Source of the DNA: Stenomitos frigidus_A
GTDB taxonomy: Bacteria > Cyanobacteriota > Cyanobacteriia > Leptolyngbyales > Leptolyngbyaceae
Assembly (NCBI RefSeq): GCF_963877135.1
Contig: NZ_CAWNSW010000004.1
Span: 26,551 to 90,550, forward strand
Reading direction: 5' to 3'
DNA: 64,000 bases
The notes under the pieces were generated by a model that was given only the letters and a program-made list of their open reading frames with translations, did no database searches and was not told the origin of the DNA. The translations under genes and the position numbers were made by a program. Of this stretch, positions 7,438-17,959 are shown piece by piece. The stretch's first letter is position 1; every line of letters starts with the position of its first letter.

Positions 7438-10109
7438 TCTTTGCTGGAAATGGTGAGGTGGGTTGTTAGTTCTGCGACCCGTTGCAAATCGGCTTCAGCA
7501 CCTTCTTGATCGCCTAGCGTTGCTCGTAGTTTGCTGCGTTTGAAGTAGGCGGCGGCAAAGTCGGGGTTGGCAGCGATCGCGGCATCAAAATCAGCGATGG
7601 CTCCTTTGTTATCTGCCAGCCTTAGCCGCACCATGCCCCTTTGGTAATAGGCATTGGCAGGCTCAGCACCGTTTTGCAGTGCGTGGTTCAAATCGTCAGC
7701 AGCGGTTGGGTTGCCCATGATGCTCTGGACAGCGCTGCGGTACAGATACGCCGCACAAGCGGTGGGATACAGTTGCAGCACTTCTGTGAAGTCAGCGATC
7801 GCGCCTTCTGTATCGGCATTCATCGCTCGTACGATGCCCCGTTGCAGGTAAACTGTCACCAGTTTGGGGTTCACCTGCGCCACGTAGTCAAAATCAGTCA
7901 GTGCGCCGAGCTTATTGCCCAACTGCGCCTGCAAAATACCGCGCTGGAGGCAGGTTTTGACCGGATAGTGACTGCATTCGACGGCTTGATTGAAATCGTT
8001 TTCGGTGGCACGGGTTTCGGCTAATTGGGTATGTGCCAGACCGAGATACAGATAGTCGTCAGGCGTGCGAGGCTGGAGGCGTAGCGCTTCGCCAAAGTCA
8101 TCTGTAGCCGCTTTGCGCTTGCCCAACTCCACAGACGCCAGACCGCGCTGGACGTAAGCGGGGATTGAAGACGCCTTGCTGGTGAGGATTTGGCTAAGAT
8201 CTGCGATCGCGGCTTGAGGCGTGCCGAACTCGGTCAGCAGTTTACCGCGTTGGAAGCGTGCGGCCTGGACACGGGGATTGAGCCGTAACGCCTGGTCAAA
8301 GTCTTGCAAGGCGATCGCCGATTCGCCCAATGCTGCCAGTAAGACACCCCGCTGGAGATACGCGTCAGCAGACGATGGATTGATTTTGAGTTCTTGATTG
8401 AAATCTGCCAAAGCGTTTTGCTGATCGCCCAGATCTGCCAGCAGGATGCCTCGATTGAGGTGTGCGCCGATCGTCGCTGGGTTTGTCTGCAGTGCTTGAT
8501 TGAAGTCTGCGATCGCGCCCTGCTTATCGCCTAGTTTGGCAAGAACTAAGCCACGATTCAACGCAGCTGTTGCCGGATTGGGGCTTAGTTTGAGCACCGC
8601 CTGCAAAGCGATCGCCGCCGCATCTGGATTGCCCAGTTTCAGATGGATGGCACTGCGGTTGAGGTATGCATTCACCAAATTTGGGTCGCCTTGAAGGGCG
8701 TGGTCTAGATCGACCAACGCATTCTCGTAATCCTCCAGCTGAGCTTTCGCGATGCCACGTTGGAGATACGCCTGATCGAACTGCGTGTTCAGCGTGATGG
8801 CCTGATCAAAGTCAGCGATCGCGCCCTCCACTTCTCCTAGCGCTGTTCGCAAAATGCCTCGTTGCAGGTAACCAGCCGCAGAATCAGCGTGCATTCGCAG
8901 GCAGCGGTTGAAATCTTCCAGAGCTTCTCGCTGCGCGCCCATTTCGGCGCGGAACAAACCCCGTTCAATGTACGCATCTGCCGCATTGGGTAGTAACTGT
9001 ACTGCCAGGTTGAAATCTTCGGAGGCTTTCTGGCGATCATCCAGTTCAAGCTGCATCACGCTGCGGTAGAGATGAGCACTGGCAGTCGTGGGATCAAGCT
9101 CAAGCGTCTGGGTGAAGTCGGCAACGGCGGCCTCGCGATCGCCCAACGCAGCGTGCATTTTGCCCCGGTTCAAAAGTGCCTCTACTGAACCCGGATCTAA
9201 CATCAACGCCTGATTAAAGTCTTCTAGCGCTTTGGGTGTGTTGCCCAGTGCCGCACACACAATCCCCCGTTGAATGTAGGCCACCACCGCATGCGGATTC
9301 CGTTGCAGCCCTCGATTCAAGTCTTCCAACGCACCTTGTGCATCGCCCAGCGTGGCTCGAATCAGCCCACGCTGGATGTAAGCCGTCACCAGATTGGGAT
9401 TGAGCGTGAGCGCGTGGTTAAAGTCGGCGATCGCGCCCAGTTGATCCTTTTGCTTCGCCAGCACTATGCCCCGTTGCACATACACGCTGGCTGCTTTGGG
9501 ACTAATCTGTAGCGCTTGATCAAAGTCAGCGATCGCCCGTGCCGTCTCGCCCATTTCTCCGTAAACGATGCCGCGCTGAACATAGGCCGCGATCGCGTTA
9601 GGTGCAATCTGTAACGCCTGATTCAAGTCTTGCAGGGCGTCTAAAAAGTGCTTCATCCCTGCCTGCACTGTGCCGCGCTGAATGTAGGCAGAAACGGCGT
9701 TGGGTGCAATCTGCAGTGCCTGATTGAAATCCTCCAGTGCGCCTGCGGGATCTTTCAGATCAGCCCGGACCATCCCACGCTGCACGTAAACAGCCGCAGA
9801 CTTGGGCTTAAGCTGCAACGCCTGATTAAAATCTGCCACAGCACCCTGCTTGTCACCGGCATGAGCCAAGGCGGTGCCGCGTCCCATAAACGCTTCGGCA
9901 ATTTTGGGATTGATTTGCAAAACTTCATTAAAGTCAGTGATTGCGCCGTTGTGATCATGTAGCGCTGTCCGCGAGTTGCCTCGATGCAACAGTGCCCCGG
10001 CATACTTGGGATACAGTGCGATCGCCTCGGTCAAGTCAGCAATGGCTCCTTTGTGATCACCTTTCTGAGCCTTGGCTAACCCCTGATTGAAGAAAGCTTC
10101 TGCGTTCAT
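7425..10109 (-). CDS. Giant tetratricopeptide-repeat protein (about 26 TPRs)
   Basis: 894 residues consisting almost entirely of 34-residue TPR units, each carrying versions of AYxQRGxxxAxLGDxxGAIADFNQALQLNP. There is no signal peptide and no other domain, so it is a cytoplasmic superhelical scaffold for protein binding. Repeats are regular from residue ~3 to ~885. The final Glu-Ala-Asp-Arg and stop come from a GCTGACC repeat tract, suggesting the original end was altered. Partner unknown. It stands alone between the SPP and DUF1499 genes. Confidence 0.9.
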   Translation of the reverse strand: MNAEAFFNQGLAKAQKGDHKGAIADLTEAIALYPKYAGALLHRGNSRTALHDHNGAITDFNEVLQINPKIAEAFMGRGTALAHAGDKQGAVADFNQALQLKPKSAAVYVQRGMVRADLKDPAGALEDFNQALQIAPNAVSAYIQRGTVQAGMKHFLDALQDLNQALQIAPNAIAAYVQRGIVYGEMGETARAIADFDQALQISPKAASVYVQRGIVLAKQKDQLGAIADFNHALTLNPNLVTAYIQRGLIRATLGDAQGALEDLNRGLQRNPHAVVAYIQRGIVCAALGNTPKALEDFNQALMLDPGSVEALLNRGKMHAALGDREAAVADFTQTLELDPTTASAHLYRSVMQLELDDRQKASEDFNLAVQLLPNAADAYIERGLFRAEMGAQREALEDFNRCLRMHADSAAGYLQRGILRTALGEVEGAIADFDQAITLNTQFDQAYLQRGIAKAQLEDYENALVDLDHALQGDPNLVNAYLNRSAIHLKLGNPDAAAIALQAVLKLSPNPATAALNRGLVLAKLGDKQGAIADFNQALQTNPATIGAHLNRGILLADLGDQQNALADFNQELKINPSSADAYLQRGVLLAALGESAIALQDFDQALRLNPRVQAARFQRGKLLTEFGTPQAAIADLSQILTSKASSIPAYVQRGLASVELGKRKAATDDFGEALRLQPRTPDDYLYLGLAHTQLAETRATENDFNQAVECSHYPVKTCLQRGILQAQLGNKLGALTDFDYVAQVNPKLVTVYLQRGIVRAMNADTEGAIADFTEVLQLYPTACAAYLYRSAVQSIMGNPTAADDLNHALQNGAEPANAYYQRGMVRLRLADNKGAIADFDAAIAANPDFAAAYFKRSKLRATLGDQEGAEADLQRVAELTTHLTISSKEADR

Positions 10110-10238
10110 AGTTGGGGATCGGTAGCAATTTACCGCTCAACTATAGCCACAGGTGCTCGACTACAACTCCGTTGTTTCCCTGAGAATGAGAGGAGAGGGG
10201 AGTACGTAGTTTGTCAGTATGGGGGCAGAAGGCAGAAG

Positions 10239-10287
10239 AAGAGTTTTGAGTTTTGAGCTTCAGGAGAGGTGAGAGGTGAGAGGTGTA
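10239..10287. repeat. GAGTTTT / GAGAGGT repeat tract
   Basis: Tandem GAGTTTT units followed by GAGAGGT units in the gap between the TPR and DUF1499 genes. Confidence 0.8.
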
Positions 10288-10299
10288 AGAGTGTAGCCT

Positions 10300-10866
10300 T
10301 TAGCCTTCATCCCTCATCTTCGTCCTCAAGGTCTCAATACGCTTGCGGTTGACGCCGAGGTCAGATTCGCCCAGGCGGGATGCGGAGCGGACTTGAATCA
10401 GGTTGGCGGCACGATCGAGGTAGAATTCCACGTCGTCGACAAAGCCCACGATCGGGATGGTAAATTCAGTACGGATATAATCGTCTGTCGTCGTCAGAAT
10501 GTTGACTCTCGGCTGTGCCTCAAGCATTGCTTTGAGCTTACTAAACGCATCCTCTGAGGTTGAGGTGTAGCGGAGTGGGTCGATCGCGTGTTCTTTATCC
10601 TGGCTCTGGCTACTGACACAATTCGGTGTGGTTGGGCAGGGCGCAAACTTACCGTCTACAACGCCCAAGTTTGCGGGACGAGTGCCTGCCAAAGAGAACA
10701 AGGCACTAAGCACAGGTGCAGAGGGAAGCGGTAACGCAGAGGCTGAAGCGACGGGTGCTAAACAGCCTGTGGCGGTCAAGAGCAGAGACGTAAAAACGAC
10801 CAAAAGGGTTGGCAGAAACCGTGCTTTCCAGGAGGGCCGGACTTCGTCACTAGGATGGGTGAGCAT
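10300..10866 (-). CDS. DUF1499 family protein, exported
   Basis: 188 residues. The N-terminus (~15-45) is a hydrophobic export or anchor segment ending near LAPVASASA. The DUF1499 core follows: FAPCPTTPNCVSSQSQDKEHAIDPL, DYIRTEFTIPIVGFVDDVEFYLD and IQVRSASRLGESDLGVNRKRIETLR. The two conserved Cys of CPTTPNC are present. The molecular role of the family is unknown; members are envelope-associated in cyanobacteria. Confidence 0.85.
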   Translation of the reverse strand: MLTHPSDEVRPSWKARFLPTLLVVFTSLLLTATGCLAPVASASALPLPSAPVLSALFSLAGTRPANLGVVDGKFAPCPTTPNCVSSQSQDKEHAIDPLRYTSTSEDAFSKLKAMLEAQPRVNILTTTDDYIRTEFTIPIVGFVDDVEFYLDRAANLIQVRSASRLGESDLGVNRKRIETLRTKMRDEG

Positions 10867-11022
10867 AGCGATAGGGAATTTAGGAGACAGTAAATTGGTT
10901 TTTGGCAGCGGTTAAACCGAGTAGTCAAAACAAGCTCTAATGAACACTATCTTATTCCTAGCGTGTTCGATCACCCTTGCTCCTCTGTATCTGCCTTTTG
11001 CTTTCTCTTTGCATCAATACTC

Positions 11023-12663
<1,641 letters not shown>

Positions 12664-12674
12664 GTAAGTGGCCA

Positions 12675-12729
12675 TAAAAAAGCTCTCAGCGGAGCCCAAT
12701 CTTTCTCAAGAGGAGCTTCACGCTGAGAG
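12675..12729 (-). terminator. Rho-independent terminator of rplU-rpmA
   Basis: On the minus strand CTCTCAGCG (12729-12721) pairs with CGCTGAGAG (12691-12683), with a branched loop, followed by six T at 12680-12675. It also lies just after the convergent glycosyltransferase stop. Confidence 0.8.
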
Positions 12730-12753
12730 ATCCAAAAACAGTTGAGTAGACGA

Positions 12754-13047
12754 CTACGCGTTAACGGCTACAGGCTCAGTGGCGACTGTTTCAGCAACAG
12801 GATAGACGCTAATTTTCTTTTTGCTTTTGCCATAGCGCTCAAAGGTCACAATGCCGTTAATGAGCGCAAACAGTGTGTCATCACTACCACGACCAACGTT
12901 GTTGCCAGGATGAACCTTGGTGCCACGCTGGCGGATCAAAATATTGCCTGCTTTAACGGTCTGCCCACCATAGCGCTTCACACCCAAACGTTGAGCATTA
13001 GAGTCACGACCGTTACGTGTACTGCCTGTACCTTTTTTATGAGCCAT
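12754..13047 (-). CDS. rpmA: 50S ribosomal protein L27
   Basis: 97 residues. bL27 lies near the peptidyl-transferase centre. The N-terminus MAHKKGTGSTRNGRDSNAQRLGVKRYGGQ starts directly without the Firmicutes-type cleaved extension. NILIRQRGTKVHPGNNVGRGSDDTLFALI is canonical. The C-terminus carries a short Ala/Val/Thr tail. It follows rplU on the same strand after 103 bases, the usual rplU-rpmA order, and ends at a clear terminator. Confidence 0.97.
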   Translation of the reverse strand: MAHKKGTGSTRNGRDSNAQRLGVKRYGGQTVKAGNILIRQRGTKVHPGNNVGRGSDDTLFALINGIVTFERYGKSKKKISVYPVAETVATEPVAVNA

Positions 13048-13150
13048 AGTTCCCTCAGTCTAATCGTTGCTAAAAGAAGTCCAGTGAAAGCTACCCATCG
13101 ATCGCAGATGCAAGCTATCAAACGTCGCTGCTGCCATCAGATTCTTGTTG

Positions 13151-13552
13151 TTATGCGTCGTCAGTATCCGCAGCGTCGGGCTCAGCACCTTTTGATTTCG
13201 ATGCACTGCCTTTGCCTGCTGCGATATCAGAGCCGCCAATACTGATTGAGTTAATCATCAGACGGGTTAACTCTTGACGATGCCCTTGCTTTTTACGGGT
13301 TTTCTTTTTGGGGCGCATCTTATAAACGATGATCTTGCGATCGCGCAGATGCTGTAACACGGTTGCCTCAACCGTTGCGCCTTCAACTAGAGGTTGCCCA
13401 ACGCTAATGTTACCGTCATCCTGAACAAACAGCACTTTGTCAATGGTGATTTGAGTGTCAGGTTCAGCGGGAAGACGGTTGATGTCATAGAACCGACCGG
13501 GCTCAACGCGCAACTGCTTGCCACCCGCTTCAATAATCGCGTAAGAAGTCAT
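13151..13552 (-). CDS. rplU: 50S ribosomal protein L21
   Basis: 133 residues. Canonical bL21 features are SYAIIEAGGKQLRVEPGRFYDI, KVLFVQDDGNISVGQPLV and KMRPKKKTRKKQGHRQELTRLMI. A C-terminal extension of about 25 residues is Ser/Lys then Asp/Ala-rich, as in many cyanobacterial L21 proteins. First gene of the rplU-rpmA pair. Confidence 0.97.
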   Translation of the reverse strand: MTSYAIIEAGGKQLRVEPGRFYDINRLPAEPDTQITIDKVLFVQDDGNISVGQPLVEGATVEATVLQHLRDRKIIVYKMRPKKKTRKKQGHRQELTRLMINSISIGGSDIAAGKGSASKSKGAEPDAADTDDA

Positions 13553-13932
13553 GAAAGTACCTTAAGAGTCGCCGTACAGGTAGCCTTTAGTAGCTTTGAA
13601 TTCCGAGTTCTAAGTTTTGAGTTAATACAATGTTCGCTAACTCAACACTTAATGCTTCTAACTCATAACTACTCTCGGGCTTTTATTATGTCCGACCTGA
13701 TCCGAGCAGGAATAGACAGTCAGCTTTCCAGTATCGCTAGTTCTAAGGGGAAATGTCAAGCCTGCACCACGAATCACAGCGCTTGCTTGGTAGCTTTCTA
13801 GCAAACAAAAGCCCCGTAGGAGCAGGTTTGATCACAAGGTTAACAGCTAGAGGGGAAGACTCTGGCAAAACCTGCCCGTACCCAACGGCATTTTTTCTTG
13901 GAAGTCTCCTTACTGATTGGTCAAACCATACG
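13553..13932. other. Leader region of rplU-rpmA, with repeat tract
   Basis: No supported gene. A degenerate GAGTTTT/ACTCAA tract occupies ~13605-13675. Further on, GCAGGTTT near 13825 can pair with AAACCTGC near 13867, enclosing ~38 bases, so a structured leader of the ribosomal operon is possible. The short plus-strand frame at 13753-13938 has no recognisable features. Confidence 0.45.
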
Positions 13933-14529
13933 TCATAAACGCTGCTCCGAAAAAAACAGCCCCTTTTCTGTGCAAACGGCTGTGAGTGGTTGATCCCATG
14001 CATCTTCAGGAACTATAGACAGATAGGCGCTATCGAAGACAATGCCGATCGTTATTTTTTCTGCCCAGACGGGTGAAGCAAGCAAGCGATCGTAGAAGCC
14101 GCCGCCGTAGCCTAGACGGTAGCCACCAGTATCACAGGCGATCGCGGGCACCAGCATTAAATCCACCTGATCGGGTTCTAGAATAGGCGAATCTGGACAC
14201 GGTTCTGGGATGCCATACGCTCCGGCTTGTAGTGCCAGTGAACCGTCAGGTGACCAAACATGCCAGGTTAAGCGCTTACCAACACAACGCGGAAAGCCCC
14301 AGGTTTTTGACGCTGGGAACAGCAAACTAAGATCAGGTTCTTGGCGAATACTAAAGTAGGCAAGGACGGTTTGAGCCTGCGTGAAAAGAGCAGACGATCG
14401 CAGGTGGTCACAAAGCTGGCTACTTTTCGCTTGCCAGATTTCGGGCGCGATCGACTGACGAGCCTGTAGCAGCGATTTTCGTAACGCCTTTTTATCCATT
14501 ACAACATTCTTGTTCATCACAGCAGGCAT
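13933..14529 (-). CDS. 5-formyltetrahydrofolate cyclo-ligase family protein
   Basis: 198 residues. The enzyme converts 5-formyl-THF to 5,10-methenyl-THF with ATP, salvaging folate. Seen are LRKSLLQARQSI near the start, VLAYFSIRQEPDLSLLF, LMLVPAIACDTGGYRLGYGGGFYDRLLA (nucleotide/substrate loop) and TIGIVFDSAYL. Three in-frame ATG codons lie at the N-terminus; the third (at 14499) gives MDKKALRKSLL and may be the true start. It lies 17 bases after the methyltransferase gene, so the two may be co-transcribed. Confidence 0.88.
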   Translation of the reverse strand: MPAVMNKNVVMDKKALRKSLLQARQSIAPEIWQAKSSQLCDHLRSSALFTQAQTVLAYFSIRQEPDLSLLFPASKTWGFPRCVGKRLTWHVWSPDGSLALQAGAYGIPEPCPDSPILEPDQVDLMLVPAIACDTGGYRLGYGGGFYDRLLASPVWAEKITIGIVFDSAYLSIVPEDAWDQPLTAVCTEKGLFFSEQRL

Positions 14530-14546
14530 AAGCTTGACCCAACGGG

Positions 14547-15176
14547 TTAAGACAACTTCTTCGCTTGAATGACCTGGAGACTGCCGCCTGCGTGGAGCGT
14601 TTGCTGGTCAACCTGAAAGCCAACGTTCTCCAATAGTGCGGTCAGGTCACTTCTAATCAACGTCCACGCAGTTTGCGTTTCAAACAGCAGCAGAAAGAGC
14701 GTCAGACCAGTCACAAAGAGCAGATTGGTCGGTTTGTGAAAATCGACCAATGTGAAATAGCCATTGGGTCGAAGAACGCGATGCACTTCCCGAAGAATTT
14801 GCTGGAGTTGTTGGGGCTCCATTTCATGCAGCGCCACACTGGTATGCACCACATCAAAGTGATTGTCAGAAAACGGCATTGCTTCCGCAAAGGCTTCGAC
14901 ATAGTCTGCTTGGGGTACATTTTTGCGCGCACGCTTAAGCGACAGTGGTGAAGCATCCAGGCCAGTGACATGGCGCGATCGCTCCACCAAAAATTTCGTT
15001 GCCTGCCCACTGCCACAGCACAGATCGAGCATGGTGGTTTCAGGGGCGATCGGCAACCCCTCCAGAGCTAATTGCCGAAACCGCCGCTCACCTCCTACAC
15101 TTAATGCCGCTAAGCGCGAGAAGCCATCGTAGAGCCACTGATATTGGTAACTCCAGTCTCTGAGAATCGTTGCCAT
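14547..15176 (-). CDS. Class I SAM-dependent methyltransferase
   Basis: 209 residues. Motif I is MLDLCCGSGQATKFL, the acidic loop HVTGLDASPLSL, motif II EAMPFSDNHFDVVHTSVALHEM and motif III VLRPNGYFTLVDFH. A hydrophobic stretch (NLLFVTGLTLFLLLF, ~165-180) suggests membrane contact, as in quinone or lipid methyltransferases. The substrate cannot be named. Confidence 0.85.
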   Translation of the reverse strand: MATILRDWSYQYQWLYDGFSRLAALSVGGERRFRQLALEGLPIAPETTMLDLCCGSGQATKFLVERSRHVTGLDASPLSLKRARKNVPQADYVEAFAEAMPFSDNHFDVVHTSVALHEMEPQQLQQILREVHRVLRPNGYFTLVDFHKPTNLLFVTGLTLFLLLFETQTAWTLIRSDLTALLENVGFQVDQQTLHAGGSLQVIQAKKLS

Positions 15177-15188
15177 AAGAGGGGATGA

Positions 15189-15282
15189 GAGTTTTGAGTT
15201 TTGAGTTGTTGGAGAAGAGTAAGGAGCAAGGAGTTTTGAGTTCTGTCTTTAGCCTTTAGCCTTTAGCCTTTAGCCTTCGGCC
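15189..15282. repeat. GAGTTTT and TTTAGCC heptamer tracts
   Basis: GAGTTTT units at 15189-15207, then four perfect TTTAGCC units at 15248-15275. The minus-strand TAA stop of the recombinase gene (15272-15270) falls inside the last unit. Confidence 0.9.
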
Positions 15283-16463
15283 TTTCCCCCTCCCGGTGCG
15301 ACCAACTGATTTCGATTCAATGCCGTTTCTACTGCCTGCTGCTGGTCCCGATGAGTCATCCATTGGTGATAGGTGCGATTGTGCACCGCGACGGAGTGCC
15401 CCATCATACGAGCAGCGACTGTATCGGCTAAACCAAAGTGAATAGTGCGGACTGCCCAGGCATGACGCAGATTGTACGGGGAGAAGGGTAAGTCGTAGCG
15501 GCGGAACTGAGAGGTTACACGCTGCCCAATGCGCTGCAGTGTAGTTTGGGTGAGATCAGTCTGAATCGCTGGTAATTGAATCGATCGCAAATTAAAGTGA
15601 TCGACCCATTCTGGGTAGAAGGGCCAAACATCATGAGACCCCGTTTTGCTGGTATTAAGGACGCGAATGGTCGCTTCAGGTTTGCCCTGCAGCAGTGCGG
15701 AGTAGTCACAGAAGAACACCTCATGGTTTCTCAAGCCGTAGGTTGCCATGACCGCATAGACAAACTGCCAACCCGGATTGGGAATGCTCTCCCAGGTGGA
15801 CGCAATCAGTGCATCGGAGGGCAGTGTACGGGCTCGCATTTGGCTCAGACCATAACTGCCCCAGAGCGATTTCAGGTCGATCGGCAACTCAACGCTGAGA
15901 AACTTAGCCAAAGCGCCTAACGCGGTACAACAAACTTGACGACTGCGAGAATTGTCTTCTGTGGCACGCACTGTAGCGTAGAGAACTTCGACGAAGCTTA
16001 ATTGAGGATTCGCCTGCGCGATCGCCTCCAGTTTCCGGAGATACGGAGAGTAGGCAGTCTCCCAAGTCGTTTTAGCCGAGGCAGGGTGGCTTAGCCGCGA
16101 TGGTTCAGTGAGGAAGTGATGCTCAAACGCTTGCAATTGTTGTGCTAAACCGATCTGGTCTAAGCGTCCCCAGCCAGAACCGCTGTCGTACTGACGCCAG
16201 TCAAAGGAATTCTGGATGATCTGTGCCACAATGACTTTCACCGTTTGCTCTGCTTGCTTCAAACCAGCAGACGTTGCTGGCAGTCCCAGGCTGAGGCGCT
16301 GTTGTGACGGCTTGAGCCGTAAGCTGCCAGGACGGGGTGGCAGCATTCCGCGTAAACCCAGTTTCTGTCCCCGACGCTCAATCTGAAAGCCCATATGTGC
16401 TGCTTTTAAGCGCTGATTGGTCTGCAAAATCCGAGCATCGATCGCGGCATTCGCATCAGTCAT
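15270..16463 (-). CDS. Tyrosine recombinase/integrase-like protein
   Basis: 397 residues, with an N-terminal SAM-like core-binding part and a C-terminal catalytic domain. Candidate active-site residues are Arg245 (TYGLRNHEVF), Lys273 (LNTSKTGSHD), Arg333 (PYNLRHAWAVR), His356 (RMMGHSVAVH) and nucleophile Tyr365 (RTYHQW). The usual H-x-x-R box reads Y-N-L-R, with Tyr330 for His, as in some cyanobacterial recombinases. No attachment sites or other mobile genes flank it, so it is more likely a chromosomal orphan than part of a live element. The C-terminal codons and stop derive from a TTTAGCC tract. Confidence 0.8.
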   Translation of the reverse strand: MTDANAAIDARILQTNQRLKAAHMGFQIERRGQKLGLRGMLPPRPGSLRLKPSQQRLSLGLPATSAGLKQAEQTVKVIVAQIIQNSFDWRQYDSGSGWGRLDQIGLAQQLQAFEHHFLTEPSRLSHPASAKTTWETAYSPYLRKLEAIAQANPQLSFVEVLYATVRATEDNSRSRQVCCTALGALAKFLSVELPIDLKSLWGSYGLSQMRARTLPSDALIASTWESIPNPGWQFVYAVMATYGLRNHEVFFCDYSALLQGKPEATIRVLNTSKTGSHDVWPFYPEWVDHFNLRSIQLPAIQTDLTQTTLQRIGQRVTSQFRRYDLPFSPYNLRHAWAVRTIHFGLADTVAARMMGHSVAVHNRTYHQWMTHRDQQQAVETALNRNQLVAPGGGKAEG

Positions 16464-16695
16464 AGAAAAGCTAGAGTCGGTTATCGGTCAGCAGCGCTTG
16501 AGCCCCTGCGTCCTCATTCTAGAATGGGCGATCGTTGTCTGGGGTAAGTTTATCGCGTTGATCATCATCAAATTTAACGTTCTGTTACGAACTTTTAGAG
16601 AAAATCTGCGATCTGTGGTTCTCTAGCCTACCTTGCTCCATACATAAGGTTAAAATCAGTTACAAACCTGAGAGCAAGAAAAAGCTGTAGCTGTT

Positions 16696-17859
16696 ATGGG
16701 TCGATTTGGGGTATTGCTGCTAAATCTGGGTGGGCCAGACCAATTAGAAGACGTTCGTCCGTTCCTGTTCAATCTGTTTTCCGACCCGGAGATTATTCGG
16801 CTGCCGTTTCCCTGGCTGCAACGGCCGCTTGCCTGGTTAATCTCAACCACACGAGCCCAAAAGTCTCAGGAAAACTATCGGCAGATTGGCGGTGGTTCGC
16901 CCCTGCGACGTATTACTGAAGAACAGGCTCAAGCTCTCCAAGCACAGCTCCAAAATAAAGGGCACGAGGCTAACGTCTATGTTGGTATGCGTTATTGGCA
17001 TCCTTATACCGAAGAAGCGATCGCCCGCATCAAGCGCGATCACGTCGAGCGCCTAGTCATACTGCCGCTTTACCCCCATTTTTCGATCAGTACGAGTGGT
17101 TCCAGCTTCCGCCTGCTAGAGCAAATTTGGCACGAAGATCCCAGTCTGGCTCAAATTGACTACACTGCGATTCCATCCTGGTACGATCGCCCAGGCTATC
17201 TACAGGCAATGGCAGACCTGATTGCTACGGAACTCGATCGATTCCCTGAACCAGACAAGGTTCACGTTTTCTTCAGCGCTCACGGTGTTCCTGTTAGTTA
17301 CGTTGAAGAAGCAGGCGATCCCTACCAGCGCGAAATTGAAGGGTGCGTGGCGCTGATTATGCAGACACTGAACCGACCCAACCCTCACGTACTGGCCTAC
17401 CAAAGTCGTGTGGGCCCTGTAGAATGGCTCCAGCCTTATACCGACGATGCGCTGAAGGAACTTGCCGAGCAAGGGGTGAAAGATCTCGCGGTAGTACCCA
17501 TTAGTTTCGTGTCAGAGCACATTGAAACACTGCAAGAAATTGACATGGAATACCGGGAGTTGGCAGAGGAAGCAGGGATTGAAAATTTCCATCGTGTCCC
17601 TGCCCTCAATACTCATCCTGGCTTTATTGATGACCTGGCAAATTTGGTGGTAGAAGCCCTCGATGCACCGCATTTGAAGCTGGCTCAAGTCATGCATCCA
17701 GAGAAGCAAGTGAAGATGTATCCACCAGAGCGATGGGAATGGGGCATGACGATCTCAGCTGAGGTCTGGAACGGTCGTCTTGCCATGCTGGGCATTCTCG
17801 CGGTGCTGCTAGAGCTCTTTATGGGGCGTGGTCCGTTGCATGCGATCGGGTTGCTGTAA
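16696..17859 (+). CDS. hemH: Ferrochelatase with C-terminal chlorophyll-binding (CAB) segment
   Basis: 387 residues. It inserts Fe2+ into protoporphyrin IX, the last step of heme synthesis. The core is canonical: GVLLLNLGGPDQLEDV, MRYWHPYTEEAI, FSAHGVP (catalytic His) and SFVSEHIETLQEID. The C-terminal ~35 residues after a linker form one transmembrane helix with the light-harvesting motif E-x-x-NGRLAMLG, typical of cyanobacterial and plastid type II ferrochelatase, where it aids dimerisation and ties heme supply to chlorophyll. It is monocistronic and divergent from the recombinase. Confidence 0.96.
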   Translation: MGRFGVLLLNLGGPDQLEDVRPFLFNLFSDPEIIRLPFPWLQRPLAWLISTTRAQKSQENYRQIGGGSPLRRITEEQAQALQAQLQNKGHEANVYVGMRYWHPYTEEAIARIKRDHVERLVILPLYPHFSISTSGSSFRLLEQIWHEDPSLAQIDYTAIPSWYDRPGYLQAMADLIATELDRFPEPDKVHVFFSAHGVPVSYVEEAGDPYQREIEGCVALIMQTLNRPNPHVLAYQSRVGPVEWLQPYTDDALKELAEQGVKDLAVVPISFVSEHIETLQEIDMEYRELAEEAGIENFHRVPALNTHPGFIDDLANLVVEALDAPHLKLAQVMHPEKQVKMYPPERWEWGMTISAEVWNGRLAMLGILAVLLELFMGRGPLHAIGLL

Positions 17860-17959
17860 TTGGCAGCGAGGTTGGGAATGGCGTCTGGTTGGTGGTGTCA
17901 GTAGTCTATACTTCGTGAAGCAGTGGAGACGGACTCCTGACGACTGATTCCAGGCATGC

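Noticed and set aside
12742..13245. Plus-strand frame of 167 codons opposite rpmA and rplU
   Set aside because: Antisense shadow of two certain ribosomal protein genes.
13753..13938. 61-codon plus-strand frame between rplU and the folate gene
   Set aside because: No conserved features, no clear ribosome-binding context, overlaps the likely rplU leader.
15270..16463. Integrative element around the recombinase
   Set aside because: No att-like direct repeats, tRNA target, excisionase or cargo genes; both neighbours are housekeeping-type genes.
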